Shown here in pieces: positions 30,338 through 37,052 of a stretch of DNA of 37,052 nt. Position 1 is the stretch's first letter. Each line of letters begins with the position of its first letter. The position numbers were made by a program, and so were the translations under genes. The notes below the pieces were generated by a model. That model saw only the letters and a list, made by a program, of their open reading frames with translations, ran no database searches and had not been told where the DNA came from. This DNA is from an uncultured delta proteobacterium (GTDB lineage: Bacteria > Myxococcota_A > UBA9160 > JAFDET01), in the NCBI GenBank assembly GCA_947260035.1, contig CAMYOO010000006.1:1-37052 (forward strand), in the 5' to 3' direction.

Positions 30338-30343
30338 TAGCAT
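30338..30343 (+). promoter_or_regulatory. Candidate -10 box of the DksA-like gene
   Basis: TAGCAT ends 19 nt before the ATG, leaving room for the AGGAGG ribosome site. No -35 was recognised. Confidence 0.3.
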
Positions 30344-30362
30344 GAGGAAGAAGGAGGCATCC

Positions 30363-30689
30363 ATGGCCGACCACGACAAGACGCGCAGGGCCTTGGAGCA
30401 ACGCCTCGCCCTGCTGAGTCAGCGAACCTCGAGGATCGAGGCCCACCTGCGGGAGCCGGGAGCCCGGGACTCCGAGGAGCTGGCCGTCGAGCGCCAGAAC
30501 GACGAGGTGCTGGAAGGCCTTGGTGACGCGGAGCTCCAGGAGATCGACGAGATCCGGGCGGCCCTCACGCGGATCGGGGACGGTGCCTACGGCGAGTGCG
30601 CGACCTGCGGCGAGTCCATCGCGGAGGGCCGTCTCGAGGCGCTTCCCTACACCTCCCTCTGCATCGACTGCGCCAGCCAGGCCGAATGA
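30363..30689 (+). CDS. TraR/DksA-family zinc finger protein
   Basis: This 108-residue protein has an N-terminal coiled-coil-like region (residues 5-65) with acidic residues near its tip, then the C4 zinc finger CATCGESI (Cys79, Cys82) with Cys100 and Cys103. The family binds RNA polymerase through its secondary channel, as DksA does with ppGpp; short relatives are less well studied. I chose the ATG at 30363 because AGGAGG lies 6 nt upstream. It diverges from the H1-like gene. Confidence 0.9.
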   Translation: MADHDKTRRALEQRLALLSQRTSRIEAHLREPGARDSEELAVERQNDEVLEGLGDAELQEIDEIRAALTRIGDGAYGECATCGESIAEGRLEALPYTSLCIDCASQAE

Positions 30690-30693
30690 GCGC

Positions 30694-31251
30694 TCAGCGC
30701 TCTTCGCAGTCCGGCGGGTTCGCGGTCACGATGGAGCCCAAGGCCTGAAAGAGCCTGGCGCGGGTGGCCCCGTCGCGGTCCGCCAGCGCGATCGCCTCGG
30801 ACCACTCCAGCTCCTTGCCTTCGGCGGACCACGCCGAGCCCCCGCTGAGCTCGCCGTGGCGGTAGACGAAGGCGCTTCGCACCTCTCCCGTCGGCCACCA
30901 GGTTCGCGACTCACCGTGGGGTTTCCCGCGGCCGTAGGCGCCCTTGAACTTGCGACGATGCGGTGACTTCGGCGCCATGTAGGGCAGGTACCAGACCTGC
31001 ACCGTGCCTTCGGGAAGGCGGCCGCGGTACGGGAACTCCGCCAGCTTCAGATCCGGGCCGGAGTAGAACGTGAAGACGCCGCAGCGGACGCCGTCACAGA
31101 AGCGCCCCTCGACGCGGTCTCCACCCGGCCCCCGCGCCACGTAGCGGCCGTGAGGGCGGCCCTCCCGGCACTCGCCCTCGACCTCGTACTCGGGCGGTCC
31201 CGGCGAGGCGCAGCTTGCGCACAGGAGCAGCAGGCCTAGGAGGATCCGCAC
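30694..31251 (-). CDS. Lipoprotein with MORN/YwqK-like repeats
   Basis: This 185-residue protein has a signal peptide with lipid Cys14 (CASC). The mature part has MORN-like units of the type EGECREGRPHGRYVARGPGG, GRFCDGVRCGVFTFYSG, and later GAYGRGKPHGESRTWWPTGEVRSAFVYRHGEL, as in YwqK-type proteins. The function is unknown. The GTG at 31251 has a TGG-TAGCGT extended -10 box ending 6 nt upstream and no Shine-Dalgarno. Confidence 0.8.
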   Translation of the reverse strand: MRILLGLLLLCASCASPGPPEYEVEGECREGRPHGRYVARGPGGDRVEGRFCDGVRCGVFTFYSGPDLKLAEFPYRGRLPEGTVQVWYLPYMAPKSPHRRKFKGAYGRGKPHGESRTWWPTGEVRSAFVYRHGELSGGSAWSAEGKELEWSEAIALADRDGATRARLFQALGSIVTANPPDCEER

Positions 31252-31257
31252 GCCGGG

Positions 31258-31263
31258 ACGCTA
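31258..31263 (-). promoter_or_regulatory. Predicted extended -10 box of the MORN-like lipoprotein gene
   Basis: TGG precedes TAGCGT on the minus strand. The box ends 6 nt before the GTG start. Confidence 0.5.
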
Positions 31264-31298
31264 CCACGCCCCGACGCGCCCCGACCGGGCAGGCGGGC

Positions 31299-31304
31299 TA
31301 GCGT
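31299..31304 (+). promoter_or_regulatory. Predicted -10 box of the HTH/Zn-ribbon regulator gene
   Basis: TAGCGT ends 6 nt before the GTG start. The opposing lipoprotein gene has the same hexamer at the same distance from its start, 36 bp away. Confidence 0.5.
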
Positions 31305-31310
31305 CGTTTC

Positions 31311-31625
31311 GTGCCCCGCAATCCGGAGGCGATCGAGACCGTTCGCCGGCGCCTGCTGCGCTGGCTGGACGAGGACGAGTACGACTTCGAGGCGCTGCGC
31401 GATGCCCTGGACCTGGGCGTGCGCGACCTGGAGCGGCACCTGCGCCACGTGGAGAAGACGCTGCGCGGTCGGGGGAGCAAGCTCCGTGTCACCGCCCCGC
31501 ACTGCCGGGACTGCGGCTTCGGGTTCCCCGGGCGCACGGCGAAGCACCTTCACCCGCCGGGCCGCTGTCCCCGCTGCCGCGGCGAGCGCATCGATCCGCC
31601 CCGCTTCCGGGCGACGGCCCGCTAG
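31311..31625 (+). CDS. Predicted transcriptional regulator, HTH fused to a zinc ribbon
   Basis: This 104-residue protein has an N-terminal helical winged-helix-like region (residues 8-50, with LLRWLDEDEYDFEALRDAL). It ends in a four-cysteine zinc ribbon (Cys65, Cys68, Cys86, Cys89) in HCRDCGFGF and GRCPRCRGERI. This matches the HTH/Zn-ribbon group known mostly from archaea (COG3357-like). The target is unknown. It starts at GTG with a TAGCGT box 6 nt upstream. Its TAG stop interlocks with that of the glycosidase gene. Confidence 0.8.
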   Translation: MPRNPEAIETVRRRLLRWLDEDEYDFEALRDALDLGVRDLERHLRHVEKTLRGRGSKLRVTAPHCRDCGFGFPGRTAKHLHPPGRCPRCRGERIDPPRFRATAR

Positions 31626-32695
31626 CGCTCGGCGCGAAGCAGGCCGCGCAGGAACTCCGCCTCTACCGGATCGAAGGGCGTTCCGTCGGCGCGCAGCACA
31701 TCGTGGAACCAGACGTCGGGCTCGGGCTGCGGCTCGTCCTGGAACCAGCTCCACCACGGGTAGATGGTCTGGGTCCGGCCGCTGACCAGGCCCCAGTGGA
31801 TGGCGCCGATGCCCAGCTCGCGGAAGATCGGCAGATGGGTCTCGAAGCGGCTCTGGAGCTGCCGGGCGAGGTACTCGGTGCAGATCAGCGGTCGGCCGGT
31901 CTCGTTCCGCAGCCGCTCGCACAGCGCGCGCAGGTCGGCCGGCGCTCCGTAGTGGTGAAAGCTGATCACGTCGGAGCGCGCGCGCTGCACGGCGGCGATC
32001 TCCTCGGGAATCGGCTTCACCGGGATCCACAGGCCCGACGTCAGCGGCTGGTCCGGCGCGACGTCACGCGCCCAGTCGAACACGTCGCGCAGCAGCGGCA
32101 GGCAGACGCCGCCGACCGGCTCTGAAACGGGAGAGGGAAACCCGCCGGGCTCGTTGTAGAGATCCCAGAGCAGGACGCGCTCGTCGCGCGCGAAGTGGCC
32201 GATCACCCCGCGCACGTAGTCGCCCAGGCGTTCGTGCAGCGCGGCGTCCTCCGGATAGCGCTGCAGGGCGGGAAGCCCGGGGCTCTCCAGCCAACGGGAG
32301 TTGTGGCGCCCGGGGTGAGGCTCGGGCTGCGGGCCGAGCTGGGACTCCGGACACCAGACGTCGTCAAAGAGCACCAGCAGGGTGGCGATGCCGTGGGAAG
32401 CGGCCCGCTCCAGGTAGGCATCGACGCGTCCGAGGAATCCGTCCCGATCGTCCTCCCAGAGGAGATCGTGGAGGTAGACGCGCATGGCGTTGAAGCCCAG
32501 CTCCGCCGCCCAGCCCAGCTCGCGGTCGATGGTCTCCAGGTCGAAGGTCGCCGCCTGCCACATCTCGAGCTGGTTGCTGGCGGTGCTGGGGGTGAAGTTG
32601 GCGCCGACCGGCCAGGGCTGCGCCTCCCACCAGGCAAGGGCGCGCTCGGCGCTCCAGCGCCGCGGATCCGGGGCTTCCGTGTGCTGGTCCGTCAT
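31622..32695 (-). CDS. GH5-like (cellulase-fold) glycoside hydrolase
   Basis: This 357-residue protein has a TIM-barrel glycosidase pattern. It shows GANFTPSTASNQLEMWQ at the start, GFNAMRVYLHDLLW (beta-2), LLWDLYNEPGG with the likely acid/base Glu182, SFHHYG, and RPLICTEYLAR with the likely nucleophile Glu274, then AIHWGLVSGRTQTIYPW. There is no signal peptide, so it is cytoplasmic. Relatives are annotated as cellulase-family or 1,4-beta-xylanase proteins, but the substrate is uncertain. A TGG-TAGCGT box ends 8 nt before the ATG. Confidence 0.88.
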   Translation of the reverse strand: MTDQHTEAPDPRRWSAERALAWWEAQPWPVGANFTPSTASNQLEMWQAATFDLETIDRELGWAAELGFNAMRVYLHDLLWEDDRDGFLGRVDAYLERAASHGIATLLVLFDDVWCPESQLGPQPEPHPGRHNSRWLESPGLPALQRYPEDAALHERLGDYVRGVIGHFARDERVLLWDLYNEPGGFPSPVSEPVGGVCLPLLRDVFDWARDVAPDQPLTSGLWIPVKPIPEEIAAVQRARSDVISFHHYGAPADLRALCERLRNETGRPLICTEYLARQLQSRFETHLPIFRELGIGAIHWGLVSGRTQTIYPWWSWFQDEPQPEPDVWFHDVLRADGTPFDPVEAEFLRGLLRAER

Positions 32696-32702
32696 GAGGG
32701 CC

Positions 32703-32709
32703 TACGCTA
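32703..32709. promoter_or_regulatory. Predicted overlapping divergent -10 elements
   Basis: TACGCTA reads TACGCT on the plus strand towards the carbonic anhydrase gene, with a leader of about 38 nt containing GGAGG. On the minus strand it reads TAGCGT, with a TGG extension, towards the glycosidase gene 8 nt away. The two boxes overlap by five bases. Confidence 0.4.
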
Positions 32710-32746
32710 CCACGGCGCAGTCCAGCGAAACCCACCGGAGGACCCC

Positions 32747-33238
32747 ATGAGTGCCATCGACGACCTTCTCGCCAACAACGCCGGCTACGCCGACGGCTTC
32801 GGCAAGGGTGAGCTGCCCGTGCCGCCGGCCAAGGGGCTGGCCATCGTGGCCTGCATGGACGCACGGCTCGAGACCGGCGCGATGCTGGGCCTCGCGGAAG
32901 GTGACGCCCACGTGATCCGCAACGCCGGGGGCGTGATCACCGAGGACGCAATCCGCTCGCTGGTGATTTCACAGCGCCTGCTGGGCACCCGGGAGATCAT
33001 GCTGATCCACCACACCGACTGCGGGATGCTCAGCTTCAAGGGCTCGGACGTGAAGAGCGCGATCAAGGCGGACACCGGGCTGCGGCCGACGTTCGACATG
33101 GAGGACTTCGAAGACCTGGAGGACGATGTGCGTGAGTCCATCGCGCGCATCCAGGCCAGCCCTTTCATCCCCCACAAAGACCAGATCCGCGGCTTCGTCT
33201 ACGAGTGCGAGAGCGGCCGGCTGCGCGAGGTGGACTAG
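32747..33238 (+). CDS. Beta-class carbonic anhydrase
   Basis: This 163-residue protein is a short beta-carbonic anhydrase. The zinc ligands are Cys36 in VACMDAR, His89 and Cys92 in IHHTDCGML; the catalytic Asp38-Arg40 pair is present. HVIRNAGGVITEDAIRSL is typical of the type common in actinobacteria and other high-GC groups. The reaction is interconversion of CO2 and bicarbonate in the cytoplasm. GGAGG lies before the ATG. The TAG stop interlocks with that of the convergent membrane gene. Confidence 0.95.
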   Translation: MSAIDDLLANNAGYADGFGKGELPVPPAKGLAIVACMDARLETGAMLGLAEGDAHVIRNAGGVITEDAIRSLVISQRLLGTREIMLIHHTDCGMLSFKGSDVKSAIKADTGLRPTFDMEDFEDLEDDVRESIARIQASPFIPHKDQIRGFVYECESGRLREVD

Positions 33239-33762
33239 GGCGTCCAGCGATTCCGGAACTCGATTTCGAATCCGTTGTCCCGCAGGAACCCGGCGAGCTC
33301 CTCGAAGATCCGCGCCTTTCCGTAGGGGCGTACGAACGGCGCCAGCATGATTCGCGCGTACTGCAAGCGCGGCGTCTGGATCAGGTTCAGGGTGTAGACG
33401 CTCTCCGTCTCGACGCTGCCGTAGTGCTCCAGGGTCAGGGCCACAAAGTCGTCGCGGTGCAGCTCCACGGGACGGCGGGAGAAGGGCCGCACGCCCGATA
33501 CCAGCAGCTTGTCGCCGGCGGCGGTCAGGATCTGCTTGCGGTTGCGCTGGAGCAGTGCCAACGGAATTCCGATCACGCCGAGCCAGGCGAGCGTGCACCA
33601 GAACAGCAGGAACAGCAGCGGCCCGTCGTTGAAGAGCAGGATTGTGGCGAACACCGTGATGGGGAACCAGACGATCCAGAATCCGATCAGGCAGCCCAGG
33701 TAGACCTTGTCCCGGCCGTAGCGGCGGGGGTTGATCTCGAAGACGGTGGGCGAGAGGCGCAT
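33235..33762 (-). CDS. Two-helix membrane protein of unknown function
   Basis: This 175-residue protein has two adjacent hydrophobic helices (about residues 20-43 and 46-70) forming a hairpin. A soluble C-terminal domain of about 100 residues follows, with a beta-rich part (YGSVETESVYTLNLIQ) and a terminal helix (ARIFEELAGFLRDNGF). The general layout resembles PH-like-domain membrane proteins, but I do not assign a family. It starts 4 bp after the stop of the upstream gene and is likely co-transcribed. Confidence 0.7.
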   Translation of the reverse strand: MRLSPTVFEINPRRYGRDKVYLGCLIGFWIVWFPITVFATILLFNDGPLLFLLFWCTLAWLGVIGIPLALLQRNRKQILTAAGDKLLVSGVRPFSRRPVELHRDDFVALTLEHYGSVETESVYTLNLIQTPRLQYARIMLAPFVRPYGKARIFEELAGFLRDNGFEIEFRNRWTP

Positions 33763-33766
33763 GCCG

Positions 33767-34291
33767 CTACCAGAGGTCGCTCCCGTCGCCGACCCTGGCG
33801 CCCTTGCCGAGCGTTGCGTGCTGCGCGCCGCGCAGCTCGTCCTGCAGCGAGGCCACGTACGCCACGAAGTCCGGACTGTAGAACGCGCGTGCTTCTTCCC
33901 ACCAGCGCACGATGCCGGGCTGGCTCAAGTGAAAGCGCAGCAGGTTGCGCAGTCCCGACCACTGGCTCTCCTCCAGCGTTCCCGCCCGGTACTGGTAGTA
34001 GAGGTTGTCGTAGTGGCGGAAGCGCGCCGAGTTGTAGGCGTTGAAGCGGCGCCGGTCCTCGGGCGAGAGGGCCATCAGGTCGCGCAGCCCCACCTCCATC
34101 AGCCGCGCCACCTCGGCATTCTCCACGATGGTCCGGTTCAGCTCGGCGATGTGCGAGGTGATGGACTGGTGGGCGCCTGCTCGCAGGGAGCGGGTGTTCT
34201 GGCGGATCTGCACTGCCAGGTAGAGGAGCGAGATCACCACCGCCAGCCCGCTCACGAACTCGCCCAGGTTTCCCAGGTCGCTGAGGCTCAT
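33767..34291 (-). CDS. Membrane-anchored protein of unknown function
   Basis: This 174-residue protein begins with one hydrophobic helix (about residues 10-28) running into LAVQIRQNTRSLRAGAHQS, a pattern seen in many uncharacterised bacterial proteins. The rest is helical and aromatic-rich (FNAYNSARFRHYDNLYYQYRAG, QPGIVRWWEEARAFYSPDF) and faces the cytoplasm or periplasm. The function is unknown. The ATG at 34291 was chosen because the helix starts there. A TAATCT box ends 7 nt upstream. Confidence 0.75.
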   Translation of the reverse strand: MSLSDLGNLGEFVSGLAVVISLLYLAVQIRQNTRSLRAGAHQSITSHIAELNRTIVENAEVARLMEVGLRDLMALSPEDRRRFNAYNSARFRHYDNLYYQYRAGTLEESQWSGLRNLLRFHLSQPGIVRWWEEARAFYSPDFVAYVASLQDELRGAQHATLGKGARVGDGSDLW

Positions 34292-34298
34292 AGGCGCG

Positions 34299-34304
34299 AG
34301 ATTA
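34299..34304 (-). promoter_or_regulatory. Predicted -10 box of the gene at 33767-34291
   Basis: TAATCT on the minus strand ends 7 nt before the ATG; GATAAT overlaps it three bases further upstream. No Shine-Dalgarno is present. Confidence 0.45.
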
Positions 34305-34342
34305 TCGCACGGCGGCGCGGCCCCCGGGTGCATCGGCTTCGC

Positions 34343-34348
34343 TAGCCT
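34343..34348 (+). promoter_or_regulatory. Predicted -10 box of the DUF4262 gene
   Basis: TAGCCT ends 10 nt before the ATG, with no ribosome site between. Confidence 0.45.
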
Positions 34349-34358
34349 CTCGGGCTCC

Positions 34359-34871
34359 ATGGCTGATTCCGACGACATCGAGGCCCGGGTTCGCGCCGAC
34401 ATCGCCGAGCACGGCTGGCACGTGGTCAAGGTGATGGGGGACGACAACGCGCCGGCCTGGGCCTACACCATCGGCCTGCACGAGACCGCCGGGCATCCGG
34501 AGCTGGCCATGTTCGGGATGCCCCTGGACGATCTGCACGCGGCCCTGAACCACATGGGCGCCCTGATCCGCGCCGGCCGCGTCTTCGAGCCGGGCGAGCA
34601 CGACGGCGTCTTCGAGGGGCTCCCTTGCGCGTTGCGGCCCGTGGAACAGCGCTGGATGGACGTCTTCTTCGGCAACGCCGCCTGGCACTACATGGATGTG
34701 GAGGTGCCGCTGCTCCAGTGCTTCTGGCCCGACGCAGCCGGACACTTTCCGTGGCAGGATGGGTTCGACGCGAGCTGGCGTGACGACCAGCCGCAGCTCT
34801 TCTGCGACGCGGTGGAAGAGGCCTTGAGCGATACGCTGGCGGAAACGCTGCGAAGGGAAGGTGCGCTGTGA
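34359..34871 (+). CDS. DUF4262 family protein
   Basis: This 170-residue protein matches DUF4262, with an early HGWHVVKVMGDD and the signature AYTIGLHETAGHPELAMFGM. It also has a WHYMDVEVPLLQCFWPD segment. The family function is unknown. It starts without a Shine-Dalgarno, below a TAGCCT box, and overlaps prlC by GTGA, so the peptidase may be translated by coupling to it. Confidence 0.92.
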   Translation: MADSDDIEARVRADIAEHGWHVVKVMGDDNAPAWAYTIGLHETAGHPELAMFGMPLDDLHAALNHMGALIRAGRVFEPGEHDGVFEGLPCALRPVEQRWMDVFFGNAAWHYMDVEVPLLQCFWPDAAGHFPWQDGFDASWRDDQPQLFCDAVEEALSDTLAETLRREGAL

Positions 34872-36964
34872 CCGCTACCGAGAATCCGCTGCTGGCGAGC
34901 GAGGGGCTGCCCCGCTTCGACGAGATCGGCCCCGAACACGTGGAGCCGGGCATGGGCGCGTTGCTGGAAGAGTTGGAGGCTGCGTTCGAGCGCTTCGAAG
35001 CCGAGATCCAGCCGACCTGGCAGAGTGCCGTCGAGCCCCTGGAGCTCCTGGGCGACCGGCTCGGGCGCGCCTGGGGTGTGGTGGGCCACCTGATGGGCGT
35101 GAAGAACAGCGATGCCCTGCGCGAGGCGCACGAAGCCGTCCAGCCCCGGGTGGTCACGCTGGGGATCCGCATGGGCCAGAGCCGGCCCCTCTACGACGCC
35201 CTGCGCACGCTGCGCGAAGGCTCGGGCTGGAACGCGCTGGATCCCGCGCAGCACCGCATCGTGGAGTCGTTGCTGCGCGACGCGCGGCTGTCGGGTGTGG
35301 GCTTGGAAGGCGAGGCGCGTGAGCGCTTCAACGCCATCCAGCTCGAGCTGGCGGAGCTGGCGACCCACTTCAACAACCACGTGCTCGACGCCACCAAGGC
35401 CTTCGCGCTCACGCTGCGCAGCGCCGACGAGGTGGAGGGTCTGCCGGAGAGTCTGCTGCAGCTGGCCGCCCAGCTGGCGCGCGAGGCCGGCGAGGAGCAG
35501 GCCAGCGCCGAGGCCGGGCCCTGGCGCATCGGTCTGGACGCGCCCTGCTTCATCCCCTTCATGGAGCACGCGCGGCGCCGCGACCTGCGCGAGACGCTCT
35601 ACCGCGCATACGTAAGCCGTGCGTCGTCGGGCGAGCTGGACAACGTCCCCATCATCCGGAAGATCCTGACGCTGCGCCGCGAGGAGGCGCAGCTGCTCGG
35701 CTTCGTCGACTTCGCAGAAGTCTCGCTGTCCACCAAGATGGCTCCGGATGTCCCTGCGGTGGAGAGACTGCTGGAAGAGCTGCGCGGAGCGTCGCTGGAG
35801 CCGGCGCGTGCCGAGCTGGAAGAGCTGCGCTCCCTGGCGCGCGAGCAGGGTGCGCCGGAGGCGGAGGACCTGGCGCTCTGGGACGTGGCCTTCTGGTCCG
35901 AGCGCCTGCGCGAGAGCCGCTACGCCTACAGCGACGAGGATCTGCGCCCCTGGTTCCCATTCCCCAAGGTGCTGGAGGGGCTCTTCTCGCTGGCGCAGCG
36001 GCTCTTCGACGTGACCATCACGGCGGCCGACGGAGACGCGCCAATCTGGCACGCCGACGTGCGCTACTTCCGAGTCTGCGACGCCGACGGCGAGCCCATC
36101 GCCGCCTTCTTCCTCGATCCCTACAGCCGTCCGGGCGAGAAGCGAGGTGGCGCGTGGATGGACGAGTGCCTGGGGCGCAGCCGCCTGCTGGCCCCGACTC
36201 CCGGCGGCGTGCGGCTTCCGGTGGCCTACCTGGTGTGCAACCAGGCCCCGCCCACGGACGGCAAGCCCTCGCTGATGAGCTTCGGGGAGGCGGAGACCCT
36301 CTTCCACGAGTTCGGCCACGGTCTCCAGCACATGCTCACCCGCGTGGAGCACGGACTGGCCGCCGGCATCCGCAACGTGGAATGGGACGCCGTCGAGCTC
36401 CCCAGCCAGTTCATGGAGAACTGGTTGTACGAGCGAGACGTGGTGCGCGGCATCTCCGGGCACGTGGAGACCGGCGAGCCTCTTCCCGAGGCGCTCTTCG
36501 AGAAGATCTGCGCGGCGCGCAATCACATGGCGGGGAGCACCATGCTGCGGCAGCTCTACTTTGCGCTGACGGACCTGACGCTGCATGGCGGGTACGATCC
36601 GCAGGGCGGCGAGTCGCCCTTCGACGTGCAGCGCCGCGTGGCAGAGCGCACCACGGTGATTCCGCCGCTGCCCGAGGACCGCTTCCTGTGCAGCTTCGGC
36701 CACATCTTCGGCGGCGGCTACGCGGCCGGCTACTACAGCTACAAGTGGGCCGAGGTGCTCTCGGCGGACGCCTTCGCGGCCTTCGAGGAGGCCGGCCTCG
36801 AAGAAGACGAGGCTCTGCGCGAGACGGGCCGGCGCTACCGGGAGACCGTCCTGGCCCTCGGCGGCAGCCGTTCGCCCATGGAAGTGTTTACGGCCTTCCG
36901 GGGTCGCGAGCCCACCACAGAGGCTCTGCTGCGTCACTCGGGGCTTCTGGAAGCGGGAGGCTGA
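34868..36964 (+). CDS. prlC: Oligopeptidase A, M3 family zinc metallopeptidase
   Basis: This 698-residue protein is an M3A oligopeptidase of the normal length for PrlC/OpdA. The active site is FHEFGHGLQH (His480, Glu481, His484), with the third zinc ligand probably Glu510 in WDAVELPSQFMENW. SFGHIFGGGYAAGYYSYKWAE near residue 610 is the conserved substrate-binding region. It degrades short cytoplasmic peptides, including cleaved signal peptides in E. coli. The GTG start overlaps the stop of the DUF4262 gene as GTGA, so translation is probably coupled. A partial OsmC-like gene follows after 2 bp. Confidence 0.95.
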   Translation: MTATENPLLASEGLPRFDEIGPEHVEPGMGALLEELEAAFERFEAEIQPTWQSAVEPLELLGDRLGRAWGVVGHLMGVKNSDALREAHEAVQPRVVTLGIRMGQSRPLYDALRTLREGSGWNALDPAQHRIVESLLRDARLSGVGLEGEARERFNAIQLELAELATHFNNHVLDATKAFALTLRSADEVEGLPESLLQLAAQLAREAGEEQASAEAGPWRIGLDAPCFIPFMEHARRRDLRETLYRAYVSRASSGELDNVPIIRKILTLRREEAQLLGFVDFAEVSLSTKMAPDVPAVERLLEELRGASLEPARAELEELRSLAREQGAPEAEDLALWDVAFWSERLRESRYAYSDEDLRPWFPFPKVLEGLFSLAQRLFDVTITAADGDAPIWHADVRYFRVCDADGEPIAAFFLDPYSRPGEKRGGAWMDECLGRSRLLAPTPGGVRLPVAYLVCNQAPPTDGKPSLMSFGEAETLFHEFGHGLQHMLTRVEHGLAAGIRNVEWDAVELPSQFMENWLYERDVVRGISGHVETGEPLPEALFEKICAARNHMAGSTMLRQLYFALTDLTLHGGYDPQGGESPFDVQRRVAERTTVIPPLPEDRFLCSFGHIFGGGYAAGYYSYKWAEVLSADAFAAFEEAGLEEDEALRETGRRYRETVLALGGSRSPMEVFTAFRGREPTTEALLRHSGLLEAGG

Positions 36965-36966
36965 GC

Positions 36967-37052
36967 GTGTCGGAGCATCGCTGCGCGGTGGCCTGGCAGC
37001 GCGAGACGCCGGGCTTCGGCTACGAGGAGTACGACCGCACCCACACCTGGAC
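36967..37052 (+). CDS. OsmC-family protein (N-terminal fragment, cut by window edge)
   Basis: The first 28 codons read from a GTG at 36967, which has GGAGG 6 nt upstream inside the end of prlC. The fragment contains AVAWQRETPGFGYEEYDR then THTW, which resembles the start of OsmC-like peroxide-detoxification proteins. The catalytic cysteines lie beyond the window. It is probably co-transcribed with prlC. Confidence 0.6.
   Translation, partial: MSEHRCAVAWQRETPGFGYEEYDRTHTW

Noticed and set aside
34688-36937. 749-codon minus-strand open frame opposite prlC
   Set aside because: It is an antisense shadow of a clear M3 peptidase gene; the translation is Arg/Gly/Ala-rich with no domain. GC-rich genes often leave long open antisense frames.

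Overview
This is a GC-rich bacterial chromosomal segment, densely packed with small genes for metabolism, detoxification and small-molecule modification. I see no rRNA, tRNA, CRISPR array, integrase, transposase or prophage gene. Lipobox signal peptides, lysine-rich H1-like proteins, a TraR/DksA-type zinc finger, an RRM protein with a glycine tail and an M3 oligopeptidase suggest a high-GC Gram-negative lineage such as Myxococcota or a relative. The abundant leaderless starts, the F420/PNPOx-type genes and the actinobacterial-looking beta-carbonic anhydrase leave other high-GC phyla open. I do not assign a taxon.

Layout. (1) Positions 1-1132 hold a truncated exported protein, a small CWC zinc protein and endonuclease V. 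(2) Positions 1101-7636 are almost all minus strand: EgtB (ergothioneine sulfoxide synthase), a GNAT, a two-hairpin REP-like repeat, an LLM flavin oxidoreductase overlapping a PLP threonine dehydratase/serine racemase-like gene, an APH-like kinase, a frameshifted membrane protein and three small membrane proteins. (3) A GFA-type zinc protein at 7705-8157 faces a continuous minus-strand run of 18 genes (8169-17982) with gaps of 27 bp or less. These are acetyltransferases, PNPOx-fold proteins, a nucleotidyltransferase, a half-length GDT1 transporter, a kinase-like P-loop protein, an alpha/beta hydrolase, PhzF and membrane proteins, with an RRM protein at the upstream end. Internal promoter-like boxes suggest several transcription units rather than one operon. 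(4) Positions 18299-23721 carry a SRPBCC protein, a Deg-type protease, a lysine-tailed HTH protein, a GST, a LolA-like protein, a second GFA protein and a GNAT. (5) Positions 23731-28364 are a minus-strand run: DUF924, a small lipoprotein, a membrane protein, VOC, DUF3237, an aminoglycoside-nucleotidyltransferase/SnoaL fusion and two coupled SAM methyltransferases. (6) Positions 28401-37052 hold a VOC protein, a decayed class III cyclase, a PNPOx-like lipoprotein coupled to an H1-like basic protein, a DksA-like protein, a MORN-like lipoprotein, an HTH/Zn-ribbon regulator, a GH5-like glycosidase, a carbonic anhydrase, two membrane-anchored proteins, DUF4262, oligopeptidase A and the start of an OsmC-like gene.

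The genes do not form one obvious pathway. The strongest non-gene signal is regulatory. Seventeen start codons, mostly of genes that begin a run, have a TAnnnT hexamer ending 6-10 nt upstream and no Shine-Dalgarno sequence, as expected for leaderless mRNAs. Several of these boxes carry an extended TGn. At three divergent gene pairs the two opposing boxes overlap. Other notable items are a perfect 16-bp inverted repeat at the start of a PNPOx-fold gene, the REP-like doublet, the ANT-SnoaL fusion and the single-repeat GDT1 protein.
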